Notes: generated by a model from the sequence alone, not told the origin. A stretch of 64,000 nucleotides of DNA from CAWBXL01 sp963837365 (GCA_963837365.1 CAWIMW010000003.1:434001-498000), one strand, 5' to 3'. Shown: positions 7,462-16,381, counted from the first letter of the stretch. A program made the numbers and translations.

Positions 7462-8751
7462 ATGATGCGGACCCTAACGAGATTGGCAGTACTGGCATGC
7501 GCATTTTGTTTTGTGGCAGCAACCCTACAAGGCCAGGGGGCCCCAACCCTGGCTGTCCGTGCCGGACACCTGATTGATGTTCGCACTGGCAAAGTTTCCA
7601 CCAACCAATACATCGTCGTTGCCAAAGACCGTATCCTCAGCATCACCGATTCCGCTCCTTCCGGCGTTCGAGTGTTTGATCTTTCAAAATACACCGTCGT
7701 CCCCGGCCTCATTGATTCGCATGCTCACGTGCTGGGCAATCCCAAGGACCAGTCCTCCACCGGTGGCCTGCGCACGTCATCCGCGCAAAAAGCCATTTGG
7801 GGAGTGCGTAACCTGCAAGTCTGGCTCGATCATGGATTCACCGCCATACGCGATGCCTGCGAAGGCGATCCCTCCTATGCGCAGTTCGCGCTGCGTGACA
7901 GCATCAACAACGGCCTGATCCGTGGGCCCCGCATGGTTTCAGCAGGAAGTTGCGTGTCGCTCACCGGCGGCCACGGGGATGACGACGTCTTAGCTCCCGA
8001 CGCGGGTTTAGCGCCGCGTCCCAACATCGCCGACTCGGTAGATGACATCAGCCACGTGGTGCGCCGCGACATCAAATATGGGGCAGATTGGATCAAGCTG
8101 ATGGCCACCGGCGGAGTCATGGACCCCATCAGCGACTATCGGGTACAAGAACTCAGCGAGGAGCAGATGGCCAAGGCGGTTGAGATCGCACACCGCGCCG
8201 GCAAAAAAGTCATGGCCCATGCAGAGGGAGCCGAAGGCATCAAAGCCGCCGTCCGCGCCGGCGTGGACTCCATTGAGCATGGAACGGTGATGGACGAAGA
8301 AGGTGCGCGCCTGATGGAACAACACGGCACCTGGCTTGTGCCCACGCTGTTTTGCTTCCAGCACGATATGGAAACCGGGACTTCGCAAGGGCGCGATCCG
8401 GTGAGCTTTGCCAAGGGCGTGGCAATTCTCAAAGAACAGGCTCCGGCCTTCCAGCGAGCATTGGCGCACCACATTAAGATTGCCTACGGCGTGGACGATG
8501 ATCCAGAAGTGGTTTCGAAGGAATTTGGCGCGCTGGTAAAAGGAGGCATGACTCCTCTCGATGCCCTGCGCGCGGCGACCATCAATGGCGCCGAACTGAC
8601 CAGGCGTGACAAGGACATCGGCAGCATCGAACCGGGCAAATTCGCCGACATCGTGGCCGTGGATGGCGATCCGCTGGCCGACATTACGGTCATGGAAAAA
8701 GTCGTCTTCGTAATGAAGGGTGGAGAGGTTTACTCAAACAACACGAAGTAG
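7462..8751 (+). CDS. Secreted metal-dependent amidohydrolase
   Basis: 429 residues with a signal peptide (about 1-24). The amidohydrolase metal motif is PGLIDSHAHV; a second metal-binding His lies in KVMAHAEG and another in SIEHGTVMD. The C-terminus FADIVAVDGDPLADI is typical of imidazolonepropionase-like or Xaa-Pro-type amidohydrolases of the TIM-barrel superfamily. CGGAGG precedes the tandem ATG start codons. It probably cleaves an amide, peptide or lactam bond in the periplasm. A paralogue with the same architecture is found at 29941-31233. Confidence 0.87.
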   Translation: MMRTLTRLAVLACAFCFVAATLQGQGAPTLAVRAGHLIDVRTGKVSTNQYIVVAKDRILSITDSAPSGVRVFDLSKYTVVPGLIDSHAHVLGNPKDQSSTGGLRTSSAQKAIWGVRNLQVWLDHGFTAIRDACEGDPSYAQFALRDSINNGLIRGPRMVSAGSCVSLTGGHGDDDVLAPDAGLAPRPNIADSVDDISHVVRRDIKYGADWIKLMATGGVMDPISDYRVQELSEEQMAKAVEIAHRAGKKVMAHAEGAEGIKAAVRAGVDSIEHGTVMDEEGARLMEQHGTWLVPTLFCFQHDMETGTSQGRDPVSFAKGVAILKEQAPAFQRALAHHIKIAYGVDDDPEVVSKEFGALVKGGMTPLDALRAATINGAELTRRDKDIGSIEPGKFADIVAVDGDPLADITVMEKVVFVMKGGEVYSNNTK

Positions 8752-8769
8752 AAAATAGATTAGGGTGGG

Positions 8770-8788
8770 GCAGGGCTTCCAGCCCTGC
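8770..8788. repeat. Intergenic hairpin with 8-bp stem
   Basis: GCAGGGCT (8770-8777) pairs with AGCCCTGC (8781-8788) around a 3-nt loop, between convergent genes. No T-tract follows on either strand. It resembles the hairpins at 51211, 51278 and 43866 in form but has a different stem sequence. Confidence 0.6.
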
Positions 8789-8837
8789 GGCACCGATTGA
8801 AAAAGTTTGTGGGTTTTTAGCCCCTGAAGTCCTGCCA

Positions 8838-9278
8838 CTATTTACTGGGCTGTGATGAAGTTTTCTGTAGCACCAGATCACGTTTGGCTTGGCACTCTGA
8901 GCCAGGATCATAAGTAAAACTACCGGCGAGCTGATCCTTGCTCGCCCGAAATTCCAGCGTCTGCTGGCGGACGCGGGATGGAATTCCGGTAAATTTGACC
9001 TTGCCATCCACATTAGTGCTGGCTTCCAGGTCCAATTTCCTGAACCCGCCGAATCCGTATGCGATATGAACTTTGACGCCCGCGGCGTACACGGGTTTGC
9101 CATCCGCGGTCACCGTGAGGTCGAGCGAGCAATCACCGGCGGCACCATCCATCACCGGAACTTTGTGGGCTGCGGCATCTGCACTCTCGGAAGATGCTGC
9201 CTGGGCAGCGGCTGCTTGCACCGTACTTGCGAAACTGCACAGTAGAAGAAGAGCGCACAACACCCCAATTCGTTTCAT
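8838..9278 (-). CDS. Secreted protein of unknown function, possible beta-sandwich
   Basis: A 146-residue protein with a clear signal peptide (MKRIGVLCALLLLCSFASTVQA). The mature part has alternating strands (CSLDLTVTADGKPVYAAGVKV, then LEASTNVDGKVKFTGIP) that resemble carboxypeptidase regulatory-like or other Ig-like folds, where a rigid beta-sandwich carries an adjustable loop. Two Cys residues could form a disulfide. No enzymatic motif is seen. It is convergent with the amidohydrolase. Function unknown. Confidence 0.65.
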   Translation of the reverse strand: MKRIGVLCALLLLCSFASTVQAAAAQAASSESADAAAHKVPVMDGAAGDCSLDLTVTADGKPVYAAGVKVHIAYGFGGFRKLDLEASTNVDGKVKFTGIPSRVRQQTLEFRASKDQLAGSFTYDPGSECQAKRDLVLQKTSSQPSK

Positions 9279-9346
9279 AGAATATTACGATTATAGACTT
9301 GCGGAGGTTGTCCTTGCCTCGGCGAAAGCGGTAGGCTACTCGGGCT

Positions 9347-11212
9347 ATGTTCCGGCGAATCTTGCTGTTCCTCTGTTTCGCGCTTTGCTCTTCCCTTTCC
9401 GCGCAAACTTCACCCCATGTCTGGGAACTCCGGGAGATCGAATTTCACGCGGCCCACCGCTACGCCAATCCTTACGTGGATGTGATGCTCTGGGTGGATC
9501 TCAAGGGTCCCGGCTTCTCACACCGAGTGTACGGGTTCTGGGACGGGGGAAATAGCTTTCGCGTCCGCATGGTTGCGACCGCTGCCGGTAAGTGGAGTTG
9601 GAGCAGTGGCTCCAATCAACCCGGCGACAGCGGCCTCAACGGGAAGTCGGGCACTTTTACTGCCCGGGAATGGGGCGAGCAGGACAAGCGCGAGAACCCC
9701 AGCCGTCGCGGTTTTCTGCGAGCTACACCCAACGGCCATGAGTTGGAATACGCGGATGGCACGCCTTTCTTCATGTTGGGCGATACCTGGCTCGGAGCTG
9801 CAACCTGGCGCTTGCCACTCACCGGCGAACCCGCCGCAGCCGATTACCAGCCCGCTCCCGGCATCACTTTTGAGCAAGCGGTGCAATGGCGCAAGCGGCA
9901 AGGCTTCAACTCGGTCAGCATGATCGCGGCCTTTCCCACTTGGGCATCGGACCAATATCCCGCCACCTATGCCGACAGCAAGGGAGTGTTCTACCGGAAC
10001 GCATGGGAAGAATTCGGGGTGCTGGTCGGCGACAAGCCCACCGCAAAGTCCATGCACGACGAGCGGGGTTATCGCCCGTTTGAAATCATTCCCAATCGCG
10101 AAGGCCTGGCAGATTTTGACCGCATCATCCCGCAATATTTTCAGAGCCTGGATAAGAAAATGCAGTACCTCAACTCGCAGGGTTTCATCCCGATCCTGGA
10201 GACTGTCCGCCGCGATGTTTGTCCGCCCTGGATGGCTTACTTTGATTTCAACCAATCTTACTCGCGTTTCGTGCAGTACATGGTCGCGCGCTACGGCGCT
10301 TACAACTTCATCTTCAGCAAGATTCATTTTGATATTTATCTGAAGAACCTCAGCCTCACAGCAGATGAGTTCAACCAGGCGCTCAACTACCACTACCGCA
10401 AATTCGGGCCGATGCCGTTCGGCCAGCCGGTGACCTCGCTGATTGACCACTCCACCTACACTACTTTCGGCCATAAAGACAAAGCGCCGTGGATCACCAT
10501 GCACAGCACCGGAAATAAGCCGCGTGACCACGGAATTTATGAAGCGATCGAGACCTTATTCAAACTGAATCCGCCCTACCCGGCCATGGACATGGAGCCT
10601 TATTACAGCGGCTGGATCCACCCCAATAATGTGGTGGCCGGGGAACAACCCGAGCCGGACTCGGACCGCGACAATTATTTCTCCCGCGCCCAGATGTATG
10701 GATGTGTTCTATCAGGTGGATTGGCCGGCCATGTTCACGGGACCGCTGCCTACGATGTCACCAACTCCTCCGAGCCGCCGGGTTGGCGGCCTTACTTCTG
10801 GCAGGCGCTGCGATATAAATCTGGCAACTACATGCAGTGGCTGGGAAAGTTCGTACTCTCAGAAGGAACCCGCTACCGCGACTTGCTTCTGGCTTCCGAC
10901 GATCTTTCACCTCGCAAGGCCGAAGGCAGCAAAGAAAACGGCCTGGACGGTTGGGGTTACCTGATGCGAACCGAAAATGAGGATTTCGGTTTGCTCTATT
11001 TTGAGAACAATGCCCAACGCGCACGGACTTCGGGCTGGATTGCCAACGCATCCTACCATTTTGCTTGGTACAATCCCCGGACCGGAGAGTGGCTGCCAGA
11101 TTCGATTCTATCCGCGGACACCAAAGGGGAGATGCAGTTGCCGCTGTTTCCCGGGGGTAACGCTACAGCGTATACGGATTGGGGAGCCAAGATCGTCGTT
11201 GCCAGTCGATAG
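9347..11212 (+). CDS. Secreted DUF5060/DUF4038 (apiosidase-like) glycoside hydrolase
   Basis: 621 residues with a signal peptide (about 1-19). The N-terminal region (about 25-110; FWDGGNSFRVRMVATAAGKW) looks like the DUF5060 beta-sandwich. The next part (about 130-500) has ADGTPFFMLGDTWLGAATWR, the entry signature of DUF4038/apiosidase-like TIM barrels. The C-terminus (about 520-621) fits the collagen-binding-like beta domain often found in such proteins. These enzymes act on plant-type polysaccharides outside or in the periplasm; the exact linkage cannot be told. It fits the sugar-processing character of the neighbourhood. Confidence 0.83.
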   Translation: MFRRILLFLCFALCSSLSAQTSPHVWELREIEFHAAHRYANPYVDVMLWVDLKGPGFSHRVYGFWDGGNSFRVRMVATAAGKWSWSSGSNQPGDSGLNGKSGTFTAREWGEQDKRENPSRRGFLRATPNGHELEYADGTPFFMLGDTWLGAATWRLPLTGEPAAADYQPAPGITFEQAVQWRKRQGFNSVSMIAAFPTWASDQYPATYADSKGVFYRNAWEEFGVLVGDKPTAKSMHDERGYRPFEIIPNREGLADFDRIIPQYFQSLDKKMQYLNSQGFIPILETVRRDVCPPWMAYFDFNQSYSRFVQYMVARYGAYNFIFSKIHFDIYLKNLSLTADEFNQALNYHYRKFGPMPFGQPVTSLIDHSTYTTFGHKDKAPWITMHSTGNKPRDHGIYEAIETLFKLNPPYPAMDMEPYYSGWIHPNNVVAGEQPEPDSDRDNYFSRAQMYGCVLSGGLAGHVHGTAAYDVTNSSEPPGWRPYFWQALRYKSGNYMQWLGKFVLSEGTRYRDLLLASDDLSPRKAEGSKENGLDGWGYLMRTENEDFGLLYFENNAQRARTSGWIANASYHFAWYNPRTGEWLPDSILSADTKGEMQLPLFPGGNATAYTDWGAKIVVASR

Positions 11213-11302
11213 ATCTTCTTTCCATGCTTCGTAAACTCTGGGCACCACGCAATTTACCGGTAAGGCCCCAGCACTGGCGGTGGATCAATCCTTCGCGCTA
11301 AG

Positions 11303-11752
11303 ATGCTTGCCATGCCAAATCAGTTGGTGAAGCGCTTCGCTGGGCTGACCGTCAGTCTAAGCCTGATGCTCGCGGTTGTCTGTTCCTTGCCTTGCGCAAG
11401 CGCCGGACAAACTGCAAAACCAGCGTCAATTCATACCGTCAATGCCGCCGCCATTTTTCACGATTACTGCGCTGCCTGCCACGGAGTGGATGGCAAGGGT
11501 AACGGTCCGGCTGCCCCTGCGCTGAAGACAAAAGTCCCAGACCTGACGCAGATCGCCAAACATTCCGGTGGAACCTTCCCCCGCGAGCGCGTGAAGAAGA
11601 TCATCGAGGGCAGCGAAAATGTAAATCCCCATGGCTCCCGTGAAATGCCGGTCTGGGGACCGGTTTTCCATGAGATTGAAGCCGACCAGGACTTGGGAAA
11701 CGTACGCGTAGACAACCTTCTGCATTACCTGGAGTCTTTGCAGCAGAAATAA
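11303..11752 (+). CDS. Secreted monohaem cytochrome c
   Basis: 149 residues with a signal peptide (hydrophobic stretch about 10-30). It has one haem-binding motif CAACH in YCAACHGVDGKGNG, and a distal Met candidate in SREMPVWGPVF. Size and motif spacing match class I cytochromes c of the cbb3/CccA type that shuttle electrons in the periplasm. An alternative ATG is nine bases downstream. The ASPIC/thioredoxin-like remnant follows 123 nt later. No cytochrome oxidase genes are adjacent, so its partner is unknown. Confidence 0.87.
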   Translation: MLAMPNQLVKRFAGLTVSLSLMLAVVCSLPCASAGQTAKPASIHTVNAAAIFHDYCAACHGVDGKGNGPAAPALKTKVPDLTQIAKHSGGTFPRERVKKIIEGSENVNPHGSREMPVWGPVFHEIEADQDLGNVRVDNLLHYLESLQQK

Positions 11753-11875
11753 CCCGGCTCGACTCAGGTTGTACTCTGGGCACCCACTGCGATACGACTG
11801 CTACTCCAATTTACGAACCCGTCTTAAGTACAAAAGAGTTTTGAAATAACTGCTTTCGCGAGTCTTAATGCATAA

Positions 11876-12151
11876 GCCCCTACCGTCACCTGGCCGAACG
11901 GTCGGGTTGAAGCATTCTCCGCGGGAGCAAAAGCGGGCAGCACCCTCCTCCTCCGTTACGGCACGGGTAAAGTGGAGTACCCGATCTACGTTGGCGGTGT
12001 GGCCAACATCGAGCATTTGTTTGCCACGGATGAAATGACCGTGCCGCTCTCTGTGGTCGTGGATGCCAACGGCAAGGTCGAAGAACTGATTTCCGGCTGG
12101 TCTCCGGAAACCAAACAGAAATTTGAAAGTCTTGCAGGCAGTGGCAAATGA
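11876..12151 (+). pseudogene. Remnant of an ASPIC/UnbV and thioredoxin-like protein
   Basis: The frame is open from the codon after TAA (11873-11875) to TGA (12149-12151), 91 codons, but has no usable start or ribosome site. The first third reads TWPNGRVEAF then AGSTLLLRYGTGK, like the end of an ASPIC/UnbV (CRTAC1-type) domain. The rest reads MTVPLSVVVDANGKVEELISG, like the C-terminal half of a TlpA/redoxin domain. Proteins with such domain pairs exist in Acidobacteria, but here the linker and the redox-active part are missing, so I read it as a deletion remnant. A short antisense frame over it is not convincing. Confidence 0.55.
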
Positions 12152-12167
12152 TAATCGGTCGAGCTTC

Positions 12168-12644
12168 TCAGAGGCCGACCAGCTTAATGGCTCCCGCCCC
12201 CGTCAAAGCCCGCCTCAGATAATCAACCTGTCCGAGATGCCAGCTCAGGTGTCCATACAAGCTAATCAGGAACTGCTGCGTCGTGGTTACGACGCCAATC
12301 ACTACTTCGGGATAGTCCATCTCCAATTGCTCGGAAGAAAGCCCTTCTATCACTGAAGGTATGGATTGTCTCAACTCAGCAAGGCGCGTGCCCAGTTCAT
12401 TTTTCGAGATTCCCTTCAGGCTGAATTCAAGGTCGCGTTTTCGTATGTAGGAAAGCTGCCCGAGCTGGCGTCCAATATATTCACGAAGATTTCCCTCGAG
12501 GTGCAGCGCCAGATTGCCTGCCGGATTGCTCACTCCCGGCAGCGTTTTCCATAGTGTTTCCTCATCGGGAAACGCCTCGATCTCCTGCGCCAGTCGCGTT
12601 AGATCACGACGAAACAGCGCCGCCAGTTCATGGGGCATGCTCAT
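12168..12644 (-). CDS. DinB-like / DUF1572 family protein
   Basis: 158 residues starting at the ATG that overlaps the PhzF stop (ATGA, 12641-12644), with GGTGGAGAT upstream. It has a helical-bundle layout with His residues spaced as in the DinB/YfiT-like superfamily (ALHLEGNLREYIGRQLG and YGHLSWHLGQVDYLR). These proteins bind a metal through three His and often act as thiol-dependent transferases; this member is uncharacterised. It is translationally coupled to the upstream phzF-like gene. Three possible ligand His are visible (in ALHLEG, YGHLSW and WHLGQ). Confidence 0.75.
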   Translation of the reverse strand: MSMPHELAALFRRDLTRLAQEIEAFPDEETLWKTLPGVSNPAGNLALHLEGNLREYIGRQLGQLSYIRKRDLEFSLKGISKNELGTRLAELRQSIPSVIEGLSSEQLEMDYPEVVIGVVTTTQQFLISLYGHLSWHLGQVDYLRRALTGAGAIKLVGL

Positions 12645-13426
12645 ATCTCCACCTCGCCTTCCATGTAGAAGACACAACTACCTTCCAATTCCACACGATC
12701 ACCAATGACCCGGCAAATCACTTCACCTCCACGACGCGAGGCCTGAAACGCCCGAAATTCTGTTTTACCCAGGCGCTTGGCCCAGTAGGGCGCGAGCATA
12801 CAATGCGCCGCTCCAGTCACCGGGTCTTCGGGAATTCCTTTGGCCGGAGCAAAGTAGCGGCTGATGAAGTCGTAACTTCCCTCTCCGGACGCGGTCACAA
12901 TGATGCCGGGACGGTCCATGCGTGCAAGGGTGGCCATGTCTGGTGATAATTGATGTAGCACATTCAGATTATCGAGCAATGCCATGTAATTAAATGCATT
13001 TCCAAATACTTCAACAGGAGTAGCGCCCAAGGCTTCGGCCAGTCCGCGTGGCGTCGCTACGCGCTCCGATGGACGCGCCGGGAAGTTCATAACGTATCCG
13101 ATTTGCGAACGCTTCACTTTGAGCGGCCCGCTAAGCGAATGGAAGACTACCTGGCTGCGTCCGGGCTCGAGCCGCTCCATGACCACCGCTGCGCTGGCCA
13201 GGGTAGCGTGTCCGCAGAGCGGCACCTCAACCATCGGTGTAAACCAGCGCAAGCGATAATTGGCGCCGTCGTGGAGCAGAAAAGCGGTCTCCGCCAGATT
13301 GTTCTCGGCCGCCAGCGCCTGGAGCACGGCGTCATCTGGATAGCTGTCGAGCGGCATCACGGCTGCGGGATTTCCGGAGAAGCGGCGGGTAGTGAAGGCG
13401 TCGAGTTGGTAGATACGTGTACGCAT
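12641..13426 (-). CDS. PhzF family isomerase/epimerase-like protein
   Basis: 261 residues with PhzF-fold signatures: LDAFTTRRFSGNPAAVM at the start, the catalytic Glu region NLAETAFL, FTPMVEVPLCGHATLAS, and PEDPVTGAAHC near the C-terminus. PhzF enzymes isomerise phenazine precursors, but most homologues act on other small acids and their substrates are unknown. No phenazine genes are nearby. It forms a two-gene unit with the DinB-like gene (4-nt overlap). It lies divergent to the PadR unit at 13567. Confidence 0.87.
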   Translation of the reverse strand: MRTRIYQLDAFTTRRFSGNPAAVMPLDSYPDDAVLQALAAENNLAETAFLLHDGANYRLRWFTPMVEVPLCGHATLASAAVVMERLEPGRSQVVFHSLSGPLKVKRSQIGYVMNFPARPSERVATPRGLAEALGATPVEVFGNAFNYMALLDNLNVLHQLSPDMATLARMDRPGIIVTASGEGSYDFISRYFAPAKGIPEDPVTGAAHCMLAPYWAKRLGKTEFRAFQASRRGGEVICRVIGDRVELEGSCVFYMEGEVEI

Positions 13427-13513
13427 GGGACCGGCTGAAATACATCATAAAGCTAAGCAGGCCAACCGTTGTCGACACCAGCTACAAGTCAGGATGGACC
13501 AGAGGGTTTCTCC

Positions 13514-13562
13514 TTGACAGCTTAGGAGAGTCGGGGTAATAATCTCCTAACTGTCTTAGGAG
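13514..13562 (+). promoter_or_regulatory. Promoter and probable autorepression site of padR
   Basis: TTGACA (13514-13519) and AATAAT (13538-13543) form a good -35/-10 pair with 18-nt spacing. TTAGGAG occurs at 13522-13528, its complement CTCCTAA at 13544-13550, and TTAGGAG again at 13556-13562. The first two form a dyad that spans the promoter. Because it lies directly before padR, it is probably its own operator. Confidence 0.65.
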
Positions 13563-13566
13563 GACT

Positions 13567-13908
13567 ATGACGGAACAGGCCCAACTTCTTCCCGGCACAC
13601 TCGATCTGCTCATTCTGAAAGCAGTGTCACTCGGGCCTCTTCATGGCTACGGCGTGCTCTTGCGCATCGGCCAAATTTCCCGGAGTGCGCTGCTCATCGA
13701 GCAAGGTGCTCTCTATCCTGCACTATTTCGTCTGGTGCGTCAGGGACTTTTAAAAGCAACCTGGGGCATATCGGAGAACAATCGCCGCGCCAAGTTTTAC
13801 GAACTCACGGCCACCGGGCGCAAACGCTTGCGCGAGGAGACTGACGGATGGAACCGCCTTGTCGGAGCCATTGCCTCCGCCCTTGCCACCCGTCCGGAGG
13901 AAATATGA
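13567..13908 (+). CDS. PadR family transcriptional regulator
   Basis: 113 residues with the PadR winged-helix pattern: LLPGTLDLLILKAVSLGPLH, then ALYPALFRLVRQGLLKATW, then NNRRAKFYELTATGRKRL and a short C-terminal helix. PadR proteins repress efflux or detoxification genes and are released by ligands. AGGAGG overlaps the last TTAGGAG motif just before the ATG. The stop overlaps the next start (ATGA, 13905-13908). A second PadR with a different operator occurs at 61930. Confidence 0.9.
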   Translation: MTEQAQLLPGTLDLLILKAVSLGPLHGYGVLLRIGQISRSALLIEQGALYPALFRLVRQGLLKATWGISENNRRAKFYELTATGRKRLREETDGWNRLVGAIASALATRPEEI

Positions 13909-14132
13909 GAGCCCTCGCTTACCTGCGTTGCCTTGCCGCCAAGTTTTTCCATCATTCTGAGATTGCGGGCGATATGGATGAAGAGCTGCTCTCGCACATC
14001 CAACACCGCGCCGATGATCTAGAAGGTTCCGGCCTGGAGCGGGCCGAGGCCGAACGCCGCGCCCGCATCGAGTTCGGCGGCCAGGAAAAGTTCCAAGAAG
14101 AAAGTTACGAAGCGCCAGGCCCTCCCTGTTGA
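13905..14132 (+). pseudogene. Truncated ABC permease: permease-prefix domain only
   Basis: 75 codons from an ATG overlapping the padR stop. The sequence MDEELLSHIQHRADDLEGSG followed by RRARIEFGGQEKFQE is the N-terminal prefix domain of the MacB/FtsX-type permeases that follow padR in many Acidobacteria. Normal versions continue for roughly 700 more residues with the first membrane helix soon after this point; here the frame stops after APGPPC. No homologous membrane part is seen before the next gene. Either a deletion remnant or a free-standing prefix protein. Confidence 0.6.
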
Positions 14133-14217
14133 AAAAAGCGCAAGCTTGGTCCTATGATCAGCTCTGGGCTAGCCAGGCGGGCCAGCTCTCTGTGCGTGCC
14201 ATCTGGAGGGAAATTGC

Positions 14218-14910
14218 ATGAAGATCTCCGTTTTTCTACTTACCATGGCTGTTCTGGCTGCGGGTTGCTTCGCGCAAACGCCGACGGAGTCTTCCGACGC
14301 GGCCTTAACCAAAATCCTTCCCGGGATCCTGATTCCGGCGGAGTTGTCCAAGTCACTCGACGCAAAGAAAGCCAAGCCCGGGGACAAGATCGAACTCAAG
14401 ACCACTATGGACATGCTGTCCCACGGCAAGGTCGTAATTCCACGGGACAGCAAAATAGAAGGTCATATCACCAGCGCCAAACCCCATACCAAAGAGTCTC
14501 CGGAGTCTGAGCTGGGCATCGTCTTCGATCGCATCTTGATAAAGGACGGAAATGAACTGCCGATGCAAGCGGTCATCCAGGCGATTGCGCCACCGCTCAT
14601 CATCGGTATTGATGCGCCCGGCACTCCGGCTAGCATCGGAGGGCCGCCTCCGGGTCAGCAATCAGCAAATATCGGATCCGCCGACGCACCCAGTACTGTA
14701 CTGAGTAGTGAGCCGCAGATTCCCAGCATGAAGGCTCCGGTCGCCGTACCCGCATCACAGGCGGGCAGAGTGCTTACCCGCGAGTCCCACGGCGCTGTCG
14801 GTATGAAAGGGACCGATCTTGGTAGCGACGAAGGCACCAACGTGATCAAGTCAAGCACCAAGAATGTCCACCTGGACGGCGAGACCCAATTGATGTTGAA
14901 GACCCAATAG
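14218..14910 (+). CDS. Secreted protein of unknown function
   Basis: 230 residues with a signal peptide (MKISVFLLTMAVLAAGCFA). The mature N-terminal half (LIPAELSKSLDAKKAKPGDK, then LSHGKVVIPRDSKIEGHI) looks like a small beta-barrel of a type seen in several uncharacterised acidobacterial envelope proteins. The second half is rich in Pro, Gly and Ser and probably disordered. GGAGGGAAATTGC precedes the ATG. It follows the truncated permease by 85 nt. I do not recognise a named family. Confidence 0.6.
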   Translation: MKISVFLLTMAVLAAGCFAQTPTESSDAALTKILPGILIPAELSKSLDAKKAKPGDKIELKTTMDMLSHGKVVIPRDSKIEGHITSAKPHTKESPESELGIVFDRILIKDGNELPMQAVIQAIAPPLIIGIDAPGTPASIGGPPPGQQSANIGSADAPSTVLSSEPQIPSMKAPVAVPASQAGRVLTRESHGAVGMKGTDLGSDEGTNVIKSSTKNVHLDGETQLMLKTQ

Positions 14911-14915
14911 CAGGT

Positions 14916-15776
14916 TCACGGGCGCGGATGCGAAGCCGTACTCCCCTCCGTCATGCCCAGCACCCACTTGATCGCCTCAAAATACATCTTGCGGATGTCA
15001 GGGTCGCTCCAGGCTTCCTGCGTATGGCCAAGAGTCGAATAAAACACCCGTCCTTTGCCGTACATCTTTGACCAGGCGACGACAAAATCGTGGTCAGTCC
15101 GGTGCACCCGCGGATTGTCATAATTCAGTTTCTTGGGATCGAGGCTGAGCAGTACGTTGACTTTATCTCGCGACCATTCTTTGGCCTGGTAAATTTCGTC
15201 ATACTTAACAAACGCTTTGGGAAAGTGCCGTACCGCGGGAAAGTTCGGATCTTCATTGATAATCGGCGCGTTGAAGGTGGACCACGGATGCTGGTCGAAC
15301 CATCCGCCAATCATCTCACCGTACTCCGGCCATTTGTAATTGGTGTCGAGCGCGGCGTGGACACCGACAAAGCCTTTCCCGTCATCCTTAATAAAGGACA
15401 TCATGTCTTTCTTCTGGCTGTCGTCCAGGTCGAGTTCACCGGTGGTACTCACAAAAACCAGCGCATCGAAGTTGCCCAGGTTCTTCGAGTTCCTTCCCAG
15501 GTCTTTCTTGGTGATGAGTTCGGTGTCGGTGCGCAGGGTGGCGTCCCACAGACCGCTGTCGTGGCCCATATTGTAGATGGCCACCATCGCATCCGAAATC
15601 GAATCGTGCTCCCATCCCTTGGTTTGGCTAATCACCAGGATGTGCTTGAGATGGATGGTATGAGCGTGCGGCGGAGGCGCGACTGAAGGGTCAACAGGCG
15701 TGTCCTGAGCGAGCGTGAAAACTTGCAGAATTAGTAAAGAGAGAACGCACACTAGAAGGCTTCGACTTTGACCCAC
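14916..15776 (-). CDS. Secreted ThuA-like domain protein
   Basis: About 286 residues from a GTG at 15776 (AAGGGGA upstream), with a signal peptide (SLLVCVLSLLILQVFTLA). The core has the class-I-glutamine-amidotransferase-like ThuA layout: LVISQTKGWEHDSISDAM, FDALVFVSTTGELDL, DDGKGFVGVHAALDT, then GRVFYSTLGH near the end. ThuA-type proteins are linked to trehalose and other sugar breakdown, often with Gfo/Idh/MocA oxidoreductases such as the one at 16496. The hypothesised catalytic Cys of amidotransferases is absent, as in most of the family. A start at 15836 is possible but lacks a ribosome site. Confidence 0.82.
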   Translation of the reverse strand: MGQSRSLLVCVLSLLILQVFTLAQDTPVDPSVAPPPHAHTIHLKHILVISQTKGWEHDSISDAMVAIYNMGHDSGLWDATLRTDTELITKKDLGRNSKNLGNFDALVFVSTTGELDLDDSQKKDMMSFIKDDGKGFVGVHAALDTNYKWPEYGEMIGGWFDQHPWSTFNAPIINEDPNFPAVRHFPKAFVKYDEIYQAKEWSRDKVNVLLSLDPKKLNYDNPRVHRTDHDFVVAWSKMYGKGRVFYSTLGHTQEAWSDPDIRKMYFEAIKWVLGMTEGSTASHPRP

Positions 15777-15889
15777 CGGATGTCCCCTTTTTTGGTTAAG
15801 ATGACGGCGGCGATAAAGGTAGCACACGAGCCACAAGAGGGAAATTGAGTGCTTTTCCCGGGCGTTATACTTCGAATTCTGAGTTGAGC

Positions 15890-16381
15890 ATGATGGAGAA
15901 ATTTGAACTAACTCTTGGAAACGGCGTCGCCTTGCGCCGAGCCACTGTGGCCGATGCGAGCACGATTGCCAGACATCGCCGCATCATGTTCCGCGACCTG
16001 GGGTATCGCGACGACGCGGCTTTGGACTCGATGTCGGATAAATTTCTGCCCTGGGTCGAACAGAAAATGCAGTCTGGCGAATACCTGGCATGGTTTGCCG
16101 TGACCGCGGATGACTTGGTTGTGGCGGGAGCCGGCCTCTGGCTCATGGACTGGCCGGCGCACATGGTCGGGTCCAGTTCCCGGCGGGGCAACATTCTCAA
16201 CGTCTTTACAGAGCCTGCTTATCGCCGCCGCGGCTTGGCTCGCCGCTTGGTCGAAGCCGCCATGGATTGGTGCAAGGCTCACAATATTGATTTTGTCATT
16301 CTGCATGCCAGTCCTGAAGGCCGGTCCCTGTATGAATCGTTGGGATTCACCGCTGGGAATGAAATGCGGGTGAAGTTGTGA
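15890..16381 (+). CDS. GNAT family N-acetyltransferase
   Basis: 163 residues from the ATG at 15890. The acetyl-CoA-binding core is visible in ILNVFTEPAYRRRGLARRLV, with the characteristic R-R-x-G-L-A loop, followed by AMDWCKAHNIDFVILHAS and the C-terminal GRSLYESLGFTAGNEM. GNAT enzymes move an acetyl group to an amine on a small molecule or a protein; no substrate is suggested by the neighbours. No strong Shine-Dalgarno site; TTG at 15845 or ATG at 15893 are possible starts. Confidence 0.82.
   Translation: MMEKFELTLGNGVALRRATVADASTIARHRRIMFRDLGYRDDAALDSMSDKFLPWVEQKMQSGEYLAWFAVTADDLVVAGAGLWLMDWPAHMVGSSSRRGNILNVFTEPAYRRRGLARRLVEAAMDWCKAHNIDFVILHASPEGRSLYESLGFTAGNEMRVKL

Noticed and set aside
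9518..10531. 337-codon minus-strand frame opposite the glycoside hydrolase
   Set aside because: It is a shadow of the plus-strand gene with the DUF5060/DUF4038 motifs.
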